Positions 1 through 8,829 of a DNA stretch of 64,000 nucleotides are shown in pieces. The first letter of the stretch is position 1, and each line of letters begins with the position of its first letter. The notes below the pieces were generated by a model, which saw only the letters and a program-made list of their open reading frames with translations, was not told where the DNA came from and ran no database searches. This stretch comes from JADJAH01 sp964615795 (GTDB taxonomy: Bacteria > Bacteroidota > Ignavibacteria > Tepidaquicellales > Tepidaquicellaceae). The translations under genes were made by a program, and so were the position numbers. The stretch covers positions 1 to 64,000 of the forward strand of contig CAZTQR010000008.1 in the NCBI GenBank assembly GCA_964615795.1. The letters are read 5' to 3'.

Positions 1-48
1 AAAGGCGAGAGGTCTGAACTTGCAGAACTCGCAAGCAATCTGCTCTGA
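1..48 (+). CDS. C-terminal end of an unidentified upstream gene
   Basis: Frame 1 is open from the window edge to a TGA at 46-48 and reads KGERSELAELASNLL, a plausible helical C-terminus. The next gene starts with ATG at 49, immediately after this stop, which is the arrangement of translationally coupled genes. Fifteen residues are too few to assign a family, so only the presence of a gene end is inferred. Confidence 0.4.
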   Translation, partial: KGERSELAELASNLL

Positions 49-732
49 ATGGAGCAACGCGGAGCACACTGCGCGGTCATTTTCGACATGGACGGAGTAC
101 TCATTGACTCTGAGCCGCTTTATGTTGAGATGAACGAAGAGCTCTTTTCCGAACTCGGAATCAGCATAGATAAAGAGGAATATCACAAGTTTGTCGGAAT
201 GTCTTCTCCGCTTATGTGGAAGATGATAAAAGATGAGTTCTCCCTGCCGCAGAGCGTTGACGAACTTATGAACAGTGAAAAACAGAGGATACACGAACTG
301 CTCAGGTCAGACAGGGTATCCGAACCGATAGCCGGTGTTGAGAGTTTGCTCATCAGTATTGCCGGCGCCGGAATTCCCGCCGCGGTGGCATCATCATCCG
401 CAAGAAAGAATGTGGAGATGGTCCTGTCAAAGCTCGATCTGTCCCGATACTTCAAAGCAACAGTTTGCGGGGAAGATGTGGCAAACGGAAAACCTGCACC
501 CGATATTTTTCTGAAGGCGGCAACAGTTCTGAAAACCGCTCCGGAGAATTGCGTGGTGATCGAAGATTCAGTCAACGGCCTGCGCGGCTCTCATGCCGCC
601 GGAATGAGATGCATCGGATATGCGGGCGATCCCTTATCTAAGCAGGATCTGTCCGGTGCGGATATGCTTGTGAAGTCTTTTCACGAAGAAGACAGAGATG
701 CAATTATGAGTTTTATTTTGCGGAGGCAGTGA
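49..732 (+). CDS. HAD superfamily hydrolase, beta-phosphoglucomutase-like (subfamily IA)
   Basis: This 227-residue protein shows all four HAD motifs in order. Motif I is DMDGV with nucleophile and acid/base aspartates at about residues 13 and 15. Motif II is the ASSS stretch near 114. Motif III is GKPAP with its lysine near 148. Motif IV is IEDS near 171-174. The alpha-helical cap lies between motif I and residue 90. Length and the GVLIDSEP sequence are typical of phosphosugar phosphatases or mutases such as beta-phosphoglucomutase and YniC-like enzymes; the substrate cannot be read from the sequence. The start directly abuts the preceding stop, and the acetyltransferase gene begins right after its own TGA, so the three reading frames probably form one operon. 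Confidence 0.9.
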   Translation: MEQRGAHCAVIFDMDGVLIDSEPLYVEMNEELFSELGISIDKEEYHKFVGMSSPLMWKMIKDEFSLPQSVDELMNSEKQRIHELLRSDRVSEPIAGVESLLISIAGAGIPAAVASSSARKNVEMVLSKLDLSRYFKATVCGEDVANGKPAPDIFLKAATVLKTAPENCVVIEDSVNGLRGSHAAGMRCIGYAGDPLSKQDLSGADMLVKSFHEEDRDAIMSFILRRQ

Positions 733-1287
733 ATGTCATACACTGATGCTGTAAGGAAATATACGAAGTCGGGCAGGGAGATCCTGATAAGGAGTGCGCA
801 TGTTTCCGATGCCCGGAGCATCATTGAGATAAAAGCTCAGGTAATTGATGAGAAGATCTATATGCTGAGGGAAAGAGATGAAGCATCGTTCACGGAAGAG
901 TCTGAAACAGCGGATATTAACAGCCATCTCGAAAGCGAAGGATGCGCATACATTGTAGCTGTTCACGAAGGCAAGATCGCCGGGTTCATCGAGCTCATGA
1001 ACGGGAAACTGAGAAGAACCCGCCACGCGGGGATGCTGAGCATCTTCATAGCAAAGGAGTACAGAGGAGACGGCATCGGTTCAATGCTTATGGAGGAACT
1101 TGTAAGGTGGGCGGAGAAAGACCAATTGATAGAAAAGCTCACGCTTGCTGTATTCTCTGTCAATGAACGGGCAATAGCGCTGTACAAGAAATTCGGATTC
1201 GAAACGGAAGGAGTGTGTTCGAGAGATATGAAGCTCGGCGACGGGACTTACATAGACAGCATACTGATGTACAGGTTTGTTAAGTGA
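733..1287 (+). CDS. GNAT family N-acetyltransferase
   Basis: A 184-residue GNAT-fold protein. The acetyl-CoA pyrophosphate-binding motif A is EYRGDGIG at about residues 110-117, followed by the AVFSVNERAIALYKKFGF segment typical of the C-terminal half of the fold (N-x-x-A-x-x-L-Y-x-K-x-G-F). It resembles the RimI/ribosomal-protein and small-molecule acetyltransferase group, but the acceptor substrate is unknown. The ATG at 733 follows the TGA of the HAD gene with no gap, and GGAGG at 722-726 provides a Shine-Dalgarno sequence. The gene is convergent with the DUF3298 gene, with three bases between the stops. Confidence 0.9.
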   Translation: MSYTDAVRKYTKSGREILIRSAHVSDARSIIEIKAQVIDEKIYMLRERDEASFTEESETADINSHLESEGCAYIVAVHEGKIAGFIELMNGKLRRTRHAGMLSIFIAKEYRGDGIGSMLMEELVRWAEKDQLIEKLTLAVFSVNERAIALYKKFGFETEGVCSRDMKLGDGTYIDSILMYRFVK

Positions 1288-1290
1288 TCT

Positions 1291-2043
1291 TCAGCGGAAC
1301 ATGTACTCAAGCGGGCCTTTCGGATCTATGTATTGAAGCAATTCAGACAGAGGCATTGATACATACTGGATTCCCATCACATAAGGACCTGCCTGATACG
1401 GATTAAAGACAACGTGAAGTGTATCTTCCTGTACATACCATGCACTGTAATTCTTCACATCGGGCGCAGTTCCTTCATCTATCATTTCCGAAATGTTATC
1501 GTAGCCATTCTTTTCCGCCCTAAGCTTAAGATCTTTATTGCAGTAATTCGAGATGAAAGTCATGTAGCCGCTCTCCCGTACGAACAGCTTTGAAACAGAG
1601 TCCAGAACTCCGTATGCTGTTGTGCTGTAATTGAATGTGGTTATGGTACTTAGAGGGTGGGCCGCTCCCGCGATATAGCTGAACTCCTCTATCACAGCGG
1701 ACAAGAGCGTTCCGCCGTTCACAAATGCCTCGCTTGTGATCTCAAGCTCGCTTTCCATACTGTCAGGTATCACCGGATTCCTTTCCCTTGCGGCTGACTC
1801 AAAACTGCTGATCTTACTGTTGCAGAGTCCTTCAATTGCATTGTTGATGTCACCTGCAATTCCTCTCAATCCCATGAGAGCATCCGGACCAAAATCAACC
1901 TGCGGATAGCTCGCTGATACTTTCCATCCGATACCCCTTGTTGAGAATTCCTGTTTCTTGTAGGTGATGTTCATCGTCTGCGCACCTGCTTGGCCAAGTG
2001 CAAACAGCACAATCACCGCGATCATAATGTATCTTATCTTCAT
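1291..2043 (-). CDS. Secreted DUF3298 (RsiV-like) domain protein
   Basis: A 250-residue protein with an N-terminal signal peptide (MKIRYIMIAVIVLFALGQ, cleavage after AGA). The body matches the DUF4163/DUF3298 arrangement known from the extracytoplasmic part of the anti-sigma factor RsiV. Visible marks are GAAHP with a TTFNYS strand at about residues 127-140, then the aromatic FNPYQAGPYVMG signature near the C-terminus. No anti-sigma N-terminal domain or transmembrane helix follows the signal, so this is a free periplasmic or surface protein. In RsiV this fold binds lysozyme; that role here is only a possibility. It is transcribed away from the T9SS peptidase region and stands alone. Confidence 0.75.
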   Translation of the reverse strand: MKIRYIMIAVIVLFALGQAGAQTMNITYKKQEFSTRGIGWKVSASYPQVDFGPDALMGLRGIAGDINNAIEGLCNSKISSFESAARERNPVIPDSMESELEITSEAFVNGGTLLSAVIEEFSYIAGAAHPLSTITTFNYSTTAYGVLDSVSKLFVRESGYMTFISNYCNKDLKLRAEKNGYDNISEMIDEGTAPDVKNYSAWYVQEDTLHVVFNPYQAGPYVMGIQYVSMPLSELLQYIDPKGPLEYMFR

Positions 2044-2125
2044 TACCGTATTAAGATTACAACGGGGGAAAACTCTTCAGCAGATGCCGTAAGTCTTCCC
2101 CCGCTCAGAATTATCTGAATGAGAA

Positions 2126-4393
2126 TTACTTCAGGAGCATCATCCGCTTCGTTGCAGTGTAGCCCTCCGATTCAAGCCGGTAGAAATACAGTCCGCTTGA
2201 CAATGAAGAAGCATCAAAATCAGCCGTATAAGTGCCGGCAGCAAGTTGCCTGTTCACAAGCGAGGCGACTTCCTCACCAAGTATATTGTAAACTTTCAGC
2301 GCTACCCTTCCGTTCTCCGCAACATCAAACTTTATCACCGTCTTCGGATTGAACGGATTTGGATAATTATCGTAAAGACTGAATCCCGAAGGAACAACTG
2401 AGGAGATCTGATTTATTCCGACCGGGGTTCTTCGAATAGTAACTATGTATGGATTTGCCGATACAGAATCGGCGCCGTTGAAGCCCAAAGCCCTCCATGT
2501 ACAGGTCACCGAATCGTTGCTTGAGCCGAGAATAGTGATGAGACTGTCGAGATAGCTTTCCCTGAAGCTGATGCCCGAATCAAGCCCGTTGTTGTTTGCC
2601 GTGAAAATAAAATCCGAAGTTGTTGCAACCCTTCGGATCTTGAACTTGTAATTCACAGTCGGGCTCGGACTTGCGGACGACCACCTGAAGCTTACAAGTG
2701 TCGGATCATTTCTGTCAACAAGTATCCTTGAGTTTGAAGGAGGTGACTGAAGACTGATGTTTGCCATATCAACACCCTGCACCTTTATATAGCTTGTGAA
2801 GGTCTTTAGGTTGGACCCGAATGAATTGGTTGCAGTGAGCGAAACCGTATAGTTGCCTGTTTGAGTGTATGATATGTTTGTCGGATTTCTTTCCGTTGAC
2901 GTTGATGGTGTTGCTCCCGGAAAACTCCAGCTCCAGCTTTCGGGATTGTTTGTTGTAAGATCATAGAAGTTCACTGTGCCTCCGCCAAGCGGCAATGTCT
3001 GAACACTCGAAGTGAAGTTTGCCGACGGCGCAACTCCCGTCAGATCATCAATGGCATCAAGCGTTGTTACACCCGAGTTGTTCGGATCAAGCCAGTCTTT
3101 CAGTTGTGTTGCCGGTGAACCTCCGTATGCCCATGATTCCGAAAATTTTCCGAATACTTTTCTGACAGACTGCGGATTGTTACAGTTTGCAGGATTACCG
3201 CCAAGATTCTGTCCGATCACTCTCTTGTTCTGATCAAACAGCGGGCATCCTGACGAGCCGCCCTCGGTCATTCCTTCATCCCAAATCACTTCCCAAAAGC
3301 CGTTCACAAGCCTTCCGCCAAAACCCGTGACCGAAGCCGCAGGATTGTTGTCAAGCGAGATCTTCTTTACTGCGCCGCCCGGATGATGAATTGCCGTCTG
3401 GTTTTGCGGCTGTGCGCCTGACCTGTCCCATCCGTTGAAGCGCGCATTGTATGCCGCCGGCACAGACTGCGCAAGCTGAATGAGCCGCATATCGGTTGCA
3501 TACAGTTCCGCCTTCAGGGTTGCTCCGACCATTGTATTTGCAAGACTTCCGAATGTTCCTATGCATGTCGGATTCTCATAATTGAAATAGAACACCATCG
3601 TTGAATAATTGTCGGTTGCACAGTGCTCGGCAGTCAGGTAATAAGGCACCCTGTTATTGAGCGTGTTGTTGATCAGCGAACCTGTGCACAGAAAACCTCC
3701 GCCGCCCTGATTGAATGTGATCCTTGTAACCGACCTCTTGTTCTCCTGCCACGGCGCACCGATCGGGCAGTTGATGTTTATGTTGCACGGTTCTTCCATC
3801 ACCGAACTGAAACCGAAAATGTCTTTGTAAGCATGGATCACCTGGCTTACGGAAAACCTTCCCATGCCTGCCGAGTATACCGGCTCATAGTATTCAACAA
3901 TGATCCTGCTTCCGTAAACGGGAACTGTGGCAAAGATGCCGTCCTGAGTGTTGTTTATCTCGGAGAATGCTCCGAAGACCATTGACTTGTCGGCATTGTA
4001 AATGAACAGCGTGGCGCCCCTGGGCATGTAGAAATCTTTGTATGCAAGTCCGATAGAAACTGCACCGTTTGACTGAATCGCAAGCCTCCATATCCTGCTG
4101 CCGTCGGAGAGCTGTTCCCATGTGCCGGAGTTTGCGAGCGAGTAATCAGTCTCGAACACTTTTGCATAGCGTGTCGGCATATCCTGCACCTGCTCTGTAA
4201 TTTTGTCTTCATCGAGCATCTTCTGCACATCAAAGGCGGGAAGGGTTACCGATGCAAATGCAGTGTTCAGATCCATAAGAGAACTCATCGGCTTTCCTCC
4301 GATATTTATCTGCGAATGTGACGATCCTGCAATGAGCATCAGCAATGCAAGTGCAGGGAGAGTGGAAGTTGTAAGGTTCTTCAGAAGTTTCAT
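2126..4393 (-). CDS. T9SS-secreted trypsin-like serine endopeptidase with PKD domain
   Basis: A 755-residue secreted protease. After a signal peptide (to about residue 28) and a propeptide comes a lysyl-endopeptidase-like S1 domain. Candidate catalytic residues are H257 in TAEHC, D301 in ATDMRL and S381 in GGSSGCP. Paired cysteines, including CNININCP, suggest disulfides. A PKD domain follows (WSWSFPGATPS and GNYTVSLTATN, about residues 490-545), then a second beta domain. The C-terminus is a type A sorting domain for the type IX secretion system (YPNPFNPKT, SGLYFYRLES, TKRMMLLK). The protein is therefore expected to be exported across the outer membrane and attached to or released from the surface. 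It is divergent from the CDLCGC barrel gene at 4564. Confidence 0.92.
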   Translation of the reverse strand: MKLLKNLTTSTLPALALLMLIAGSSHSQINIGGKPMSSLMDLNTAFASVTLPAFDVQKMLDEDKITEQVQDMPTRYAKVFETDYSLANSGTWEQLSDGSRIWRLAIQSNGAVSIGLAYKDFYMPRGATLFIYNADKSMVFGAFSEINNTQDGIFATVPVYGSRIIVEYYEPVYSAGMGRFSVSQVIHAYKDIFGFSSVMEEPCNININCPIGAPWQENKRSVTRITFNQGGGGFLCTGSLINNTLNNRVPYYLTAEHCATDNYSTMVFYFNYENPTCIGTFGSLANTMVGATLKAELYATDMRLIQLAQSVPAAYNARFNGWDRSGAQPQNQTAIHHPGGAVKKISLDNNPAASVTGFGGRLVNGFWEVIWDEGMTEGGSSGCPLFDQNKRVIGQNLGGNPANCNNPQSVRKVFGKFSESWAYGGSPATQLKDWLDPNNSGVTTLDAIDDLTGVAPSANFTSSVQTLPLGGGTVNFYDLTTNNPESWSWSFPGATPSTSTERNPTNISYTQTGNYTVSLTATNSFGSNLKTFTSYIKVQGVDMANISLQSPPSNSRILVDRNDPTLVSFRWSSASPSPTVNYKFKIRRVATTSDFIFTANNNGLDSGISFRESYLDSLITILGSSNDSVTCTWRALGFNGADSVSANPYIVTIRRTPVGINQISSVVPSGFSLYDNYPNPFNPKTVIKFDVAENGRVALKVYNILGEEVASLVNRQLAAGTYTADFDASSLSSGLYFYRLESEGYTATKRMMLLK

Positions 4394-4563
4394 CTTCAGT
4401 TACTTTTTAGGGCTTTAGAAAAATTTGAGTGCAATATAAAGATAACCCCGAATAATAGAAACAATTTTAGCCCTGTTTCCGGTTTGCACCAGATTTTCCA
4501 TTTCGTGTTTGATCTTCCTGACTTATGTTGAGGAATTCTGAATTCACTGACGGTTTTTCTTAC

Positions 4564-5538
4564 ATGAAACTGCTAACTTTCATCTGGGTTGTTCTCATCC
4601 CGGTTCTGACAATGCCTGAACTGTCACACTCACAACCCAGGCGCTTGCATTGCGGGGGACCCGCAGTTGCAGGAATTTCCGGCATCTCCTGTGACCTTTG
4701 CGGCTGTTACCTCGGCCCTGATCCGAATTACAATTTCAATACGGCAGGGATCAGGTATAAGCTCAGGAAATTTTCGGGAGATAAGAAGGAAGAACAGAAT
4801 ACATCCGAACAGGATCATGCGGGACATCAGCACGGGGAAGAAGAAACATACAACACTGCAGAGCTTTGGGGCCGGTATTATCTCTCGCCGAAGTTTCAGC
4901 TGTTCGGCATCATTCCTGTTTCATCAAACCTTATAGGCGATGAAACATTGTCAGGAGCGGGAGATATTCAGTTGCAGGCAAAATACCAGGTCTTCAATAC
5001 AGAAGTTTCCGGCGAGACTAAATTCAGAAACAGACTTTTTCTGGGAGGCGGAGTCAAGTTTCCTACCGGCAGGTACAATATTGCTGACGACAGCGGCGAG
5101 GTGGAGCCGCACTTTCAGCCGGGCACAGGAAGTTTTGATTTTCTGCTGCTCGGATCCTATTTTGCCAAGTCAGGATATTTGGGATTTGCCGCCGATGCCG
5201 CTTACAAGATCAACACAGAGAACAGCAACAATTATATTTTCGGAGATCAGCTCAATCTTAACGGAGTGTTCACGTATGATATCTATGCTGATGCCGTGAC
5301 ACTCATACCCTATGCCGGAGTTTACTTTGAGTATTCTCCCGAGGACAGGAATAACGGGACAGCAGATGCAAACTCGGGAGGAAGCGCATTGCTTGGTAAT
5401 TTCGGACTTGACGTGACCGTCGGCATGTTCTCGGTCAAACTTAATTACCAGCCCGTGTTCACTCAGTCGCTGAACGGAGACCAGCCCCAGAACGACCACA
5501 GGTTCATAGCCGGTTTTGGTTATTCTTTCGGCTTTTGA
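4564..5538 (+). CDS. Outer-membrane beta-barrel protein with CDLCGC motif
   Basis: The frame is open from an ATG at 4525, but the ATG at 4564 gives a clean signal peptide (MKLLTFIWVVLIPVLTMP), so 324 residues are preferred. The mature N-terminus carries HCGGPA and CDLCGCYLGPDPN, then a His/Glu-rich stretch (DHAGHQHGEEE). The rest is alternating amphipathic strands ending FGYSFGF, with the terminal phenylalanine of an outer-membrane barrel. Bacteroidota have a recurrent barrel family (often labelled transporter) with a CDxCGC segment right after the signal peptide; this protein fits that pattern from memory. The Cys and His clusters could bind a metal, but that is inference. The stop lies nine bases from that of the convergent HAD gene. 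Confidence 0.65.
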   Translation: MKLLTFIWVVLIPVLTMPELSHSQPRRLHCGGPAVAGISGISCDLCGCYLGPDPNYNFNTAGIRYKLRKFSGDKKEEQNTSEQDHAGHQHGEEETYNTAELWGRYYLSPKFQLFGIIPVSSNLIGDETLSGAGDIQLQAKYQVFNTEVSGETKFRNRLFLGGGVKFPTGRYNIADDSGEVEPHFQPGTGSFDFLLLGSYFAKSGYLGFAADAAYKINTENSNNYIFGDQLNLNGVFTYDIYADAVTLIPYAGVYFEYSPEDRNNGTADANSGGSALLGNFGLDVTVGMFSVKLNYQPVFTQSLNGDQPQNDHRFIAGFGYSFGF

Positions 5539-5547
5539 AAAACAGCT

Positions 5548-6171
5548 TCAGCGTATCCCGGTAAGTTCGCGGAATTCTTTGATGAATCTGCCGTGAGAAG
5601 TGTAATGGATCGTATTGAATCCCATTGATCGTGCTGTCAGAATATTGGGTTTAAGGTCGTCTATGAACACAGATTCCTCCGGAACAATGTTCATCCTTTC
5701 TATCAGTTTCCTGTAGATCTTCTTCTCCGGCTTAATGGCATTCACCTTAAATGACAGTATCCTTCTCCTTATATGCCTTATATAAGGGAAGTTGTTGTTG
5801 ATGTAGTTGATGTGAGATGAATCCGTGTTGGAAAGCATGAAGAGCCTGAGCCTGGTGTTCAGCAGTTTTTCCTCTATAAATTCCTTCATATCCGCATTCT
5901 CCCAAAAGATGTCGCAGTAAAGGTTGTGAAAATCTTCAAAACCAATACTGAGGTCGTGCTTGCGTTTCAGCTTCCTGAATGACTCCCTGATATTTGTCCT
6001 TCCTGTTCCAAGATGAACATCAAGCCTGTTTTCCCTGAAGTACTTTTTAAGCATTACCGGCTTGAGCTTCTTGTCAAGTTTGTAAACACCTTCGAAGAAA
6101 TAAGAATAGTCGAAGAAGACAAGCGTATTGCCCAGGTCAAACACGATATTTCTGATCCCGCTGGCCGGCAA
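5548..6171 (-). CDS. HAD family hydrolase (subfamily IA)
   Basis: A 207-residue HAD-like phosphatase. Motif I is FDLGNT near residues 11-16, where the second acidic residue is Asn rather than Asp. Motif II is MLSNTDSSH near 112, motif III is the KPEKKIYRK lysine region near 150, and motif IV is FIDDLKPN near 170. FDxGNT motif I variants occur in active members of subfamily IA, so loss of activity should not be assumed. The start codon is TTG at 6171, directly after the TGA of gpmA, so it depends on coupling to gpmA translation. The substrate is unknown. Confidence 0.85.
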   Translation of the reverse strand: MPASGIRNIVFDLGNTLVFFDYSYFFEGVYKLDKKLKPVMLKKYFRENRLDVHLGTGRTNIRESFRKLKRKHDLSIGFEDFHNLYCDIFWENADMKEFIEEKLLNTRLRLFMLSNTDSSHINYINNNFPYIRHIRRRILSFKVNAIKPEKKIYRKLIERMNIVPEESVFIDDLKPNILTARSMGFNTIHYTSHGRFIKEFRELTGIR

Positions 6172-6777
6172 TCAGATGTATGAAGTTTCCATCACTTTGA
6201 GATCGCCGTCAAGAACGTATTTTTTCGGGGAGCCGGTAGGTATTTCGGTCTCAAGTATTTCTTCCTTCGAAAGGTTCTCAAGGTGCATGATCAGCGCCCT
6301 CAGGCTGTTGCCGTGTGCAGAGATCAGTATGTCCTTTCCCGCCTTCAGCTCGGGTTCGATCTTCTCACGGTAGTAAGGCAAAACCCGGTCAGCAGTGTCT
6401 TTCAGGCTTTCTCCGTTCGGCGGGGGGATGTCGTAGCTTCTTCTCCATATCTTCACCTGATCGACACCGAACTTTTCCCTGCATTCATCCTTGTTCATTC
6501 CCTGCAGGTCTCCGTACATTCGTTCGTTAAGCGCCTTATCCTTTTCCACCGGAATATCCTTCTGTCCCGTTTCCTCAAGGATTATGTCGAGCGTTCTTTG
6601 CGCCCTTATCAGGTCGGATGTAAAGGCCTTGTCAAATTTGTATCCGTTCAGCTTTGCTCCGGCCTTTTTTGCCTCTTCGATCCCCGCGGGTGAAAGATCT
6701 ATGTCAATCCACCCCGTAAACCTGTTCTCAAGGTTCCACTGTGACTGGCCGTGCCTGACAATTACCAGATTTGGCAT
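6172..6777 (-). CDS. gpmA: 2,3-bisphosphoglycerate-dependent phosphoglycerate mutase
   Basis: A 201-residue cofactor-dependent phosphoglycerate mutase, interconverting 3- and 2-phosphoglycerate in glycolysis and gluconeogenesis. The phosphohistidine motif is VRHGQSQWN at about residues 7-15, followed by RFTGWIDIDLS. The second conserved region is TSDLIRAQRT near 54-63, NERMYGDLQG supplies the acid/base glutamate near 86, and AHGNSLRALI (His near 155) holds the second active-site histidine. The protein is shorter than the roughly 230-250-residue enterobacterial enzymes, like many Bacteroidota GpmA proteins. It is the first gene of a two-gene unit with the HAD hydrolase, and the 235-bp space to recA holds its promoter. 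Confidence 0.93.
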   Translation of the reverse strand: MPNLVIVRHGQSQWNLENRFTGWIDIDLSPAGIEEAKKAGAKLNGYKFDKAFTSDLIRAQRTLDIILEETGQKDIPVEKDKALNERMYGDLQGMNKDECREKFGVDQVKIWRRSYDIPPPNGESLKDTADRVLPYYREKIEPELKAGKDILISAHGNSLRALIMHLENLSKEEILETEIPTGSPKKYVLDGDLKVMETSYI

Positions 6778-7036
6778 GATGTGTGTTTGTTGATAAAAGA
6801 ATTTAAAAATAGCTCTTTTGGCGTTGTCTTACAATTTACGAATGACTGCATGACTAATTTGCGGGATACATCTTAAGGCAAAGAGCATCTCTCCGATGGC
6901 ATCTTACATTAAACACAAGACCTGATTGTCATTAGCTTCCGGGAGAGTGAGCCTAACCCGGCTTTAAGTCTATATAATGTTTCCTCTCAATTAAATATAT
7001 TGGCACGAGCTTTTGATAACCTTTAAACAATCAGCA
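6778..7036. promoter_or_regulatory. Divergent gpmA-recA intergenic region
   Basis: This gap separates divergent gpmA and recA and must hold both promoters. A TATAAT-like sequence occurs at about 6972-6978, some 60 bases before the recA ATG. A GC stem candidate (CCGGG at 6940-6944 with CCCGG at 6957-6961) lies just upstream. No clear LexA box of the CTGT-N8-ACAG type was found, so SOS control cannot be claimed. Confidence 0.35.
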
Positions 7037-8098
7037 ATGGCAGAAGACAGAGACCTGAAGATGAAATCCCTCGACATTGCTCTTGAGCAGATCCAGAAAG
7101 AGCATGGCAAGGGAGCTATTATGAAGCTGGGTGACAGGCCGATACAGAAGATCGCCGCGATATCAACCGGTTCAATTTCGCTTGATGCCGCACTCGGCAT
7201 AGGAGGAGTTCCAAGAGGAAGGATCATTGAGATCTACGGACCCGAATCATCGGGAAAGACGACAATTTGCCTGCACATCATAGCAGAAGCACAGAGAAAC
7301 GGCGGACTGGCCGCATTCATTGACACCGAACATGCACTTGATACAAGCTATGCACAGAAGCTCGGTGTGGATGTCAACAACCTGCTCATATCACAGCCGG
7401 AGTACGGCGAACAGGCACTTGAGATATGCGAGACACTTGTAAGAAGCAACTCTCTTGACGTGATCGTTGTTGACTCCGTGGCCGCTCTGACGCCGCGTGC
7501 AGAAATAGAAGGCGAGATGGGTGATTCAGTTATGGGAATGCAGGCCCGCCTGATGTCGCAGGCACTGAGAAAACTCACCGCGGCTGTATCAAAGTCGAAT
7601 GTTGTGCTGATATTCACAAACCAGCTCAGGGAGAAGATCGGCGTAATGTTCGGAAGTCCGGAAACAACCACAGGCGGAAAGGCGCTGAAGTTCTATGCAT
7701 CAATAAGGATGGACATAAGAAGGATAGCCGCAATCAAAGAGGGTACGGATACAGTTGGCAACAGGACAAAGGTAAAGATCGTAAAGAACAAGGTCGCGCC
7801 GCCGTTTAGGGAAGTCGAATTCGACATCATGTACAACGAGGGAATTTCAAAGATCGGCGACCTTATTGACCTGGCGGTTGAGAAAGAGATCATCAAGAAG
7901 TCAGGCGCATGGTTCTCATACGGCGAGAACAGGATGCAGGGAAGGGACGGGGTAAAGAGGTTTCTTGCGGAAGAACCCGCTGTGCTTGACAAGCTGGGAA
8001 GAGAAGTGAGAGCCGCGATAGGTATGGATGTATCAACCGAAAACGGGCCGGCTGAAAACGGATCCCCGAAGGAAGAAGCATCCGGCCGCAGGAAATAA
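7037..8098 (+). CDS. recA: Recombinase RecA
   Basis: RecA forms ATP-dependent filaments on single-stranded DNA, drives strand exchange and activates LexA-type repressors. Walker A is GPESSGKTT at about residues 68-76. The VVDSVAAL Walker B strand, the MAW-type QARLMSQALRKL segment and the L2-like GGKALKFYAS stretch are all present. The C-terminal tail is acidic and polar (ENGPAENGSPKEEASG), as usual. The frame is open from a TTG at 7013, but the ATG at 7037 starts the family-typical MAEDRD and gives a normal 353 residues. recX lies downstream, separated by a hairpin. Confidence 0.97.
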   Translation: MAEDRDLKMKSLDIALEQIQKEHGKGAIMKLGDRPIQKIAAISTGSISLDAALGIGGVPRGRIIEIYGPESSGKTTICLHIIAEAQRNGGLAAFIDTEHALDTSYAQKLGVDVNNLLISQPEYGEQALEICETLVRSNSLDVIVVDSVAALTPRAEIEGEMGDSVMGMQARLMSQALRKLTAAVSKSNVVLIFTNQLREKIGVMFGSPETTTGGKALKFYASIRMDIRRIAAIKEGTDTVGNRTKVKIVKNKVAPPFREVEFDIMYNEGISKIGDLIDLAVEKEIIKKSGAWFSYGENRMQGRDGVKRFLAEEPAVLDKLGREVRAAIGMDVSTENGPAENGSPKEEASGRRK

Positions 8099-8122
8099 TC
8101 ACTAAGTGAAACGGAAATCATC

Positions 8123-8154
8123 AAGCCGGCCGGCCAGTTCTTGCCTGCCGGCTT
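8123..8154 (+). promoter_or_regulatory. Hairpin between recA and recX
   Basis: AAGCCGGC at 8123-8130 pairs with GCCGGCTT at 8147-8154, and the stem can extend inward with one mismatch. No T-tract follows, and the recX ATG is only eleven bases beyond. It is more likely a partial terminator or translation-masking structure setting the recA:recX ratio than a full terminator. Confidence 0.6.
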
Positions 8155-8165
8155 CTTCATGAAGT

Positions 8166-8810
8166 ATGAAGATCCTTAAGATCGAAAGGCAGAAGAAAGA
8201 CAAAAACAGGTACAGTCTTTTTTCTGATGATGGTTTTGAAAGAGGAATCTCGGAAGATACCCTTGTAAGATTCGGGATAAGGGCGGGGGACGAAATCGGA
8301 GAAGATAAGATGAAAGAGCTGAGCGAGTATGATGACTTCATCTCGGCAAGAAAGACCGCTTATGATTTCCTTGCTTACAAGGCGAGAACGGGCAGTGAGG
8401 TTGTGAGAAAGCTGAGATCAAAGAAGTATGACAGCAGGGCTATCGAGCGAACAATTGAGCTTCTCAAAGAGCAGAAGTATCTCAACGACGAAGAGTATGC
8501 ATTCAATTATGCCGCGGAAAAGATCAGATCAAAGCCCGTAGGCCGCGAGCTGCTGAAGAAGAAACTCATTCAGAAAGGAATTGATAAGGAAACGGTTGAG
8601 CAGGCAATAATCAAAGCTCTTGAACGCGAGGATGAATCAGGCATTGCTTTGGAAGCACTCAGGAAGTATATGACACGCAGCCGTGCCGCCGAGCCGGAAA
8701 AGGCCAGGGCGCGGTGCTTCAGGCATCTTGTTTCACGGGGTTTCAGCATTGAAACTGCAACCGAGGCAACCAATATTTACATGAAAGAATTTGACTCGCA
8801 ATCCATTTAA
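8166..8810 (+). CDS. recX: Regulatory protein RecX
   Basis: A 214-residue RecX protein, which binds RecA filaments and limits RecA activity. Visible marks are the helical three-helix repeats: ARKTAYDFLAYKARTGSEV, then LKEQKYLNDEEYAFNYA, then GRELLKKKLIQKGIDKETV, and a final FRHLVSRGFSIE repeat. These correspond to the tandem RecX repeats in their usual order. The N-terminal 50 residues form a small beta-rich lead-in seen in Bacteroidota and Firmicutes RecX. The position directly after recA on the same strand supports the call. Confidence 0.93.
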   Translation: MKILKIERQKKDKNRYSLFSDDGFERGISEDTLVRFGIRAGDEIGEDKMKELSEYDDFISARKTAYDFLAYKARTGSEVVRKLRSKKYDSRAIERTIELLKEQKYLNDEEYAFNYAAEKIRSKPVGRELLKKKLIQKGIDKETVEQAIIKALEREDESGIALEALRKYMTRSRAAEPEKARARCFRHLVSRGFSIETATEATNIYMKEFDSQSI

Positions 8811-8829
8811 AATGAAATCCGGAAACTGA

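Noticed and set aside
5548..6171. HAD hydrolase as an inactive protein because motif I reads FDLGNT
   Set aside because: FDxGNT motif I variants are found in active HAD subfamily IA members, so loss of activity is not supported.
6778..7036. LexA/SOS box upstream of recA
   Set aside because: No CTGT-N8-ACAG or GAAC-N4-GTTC match was found; SOS control cannot be supported from this sequence.
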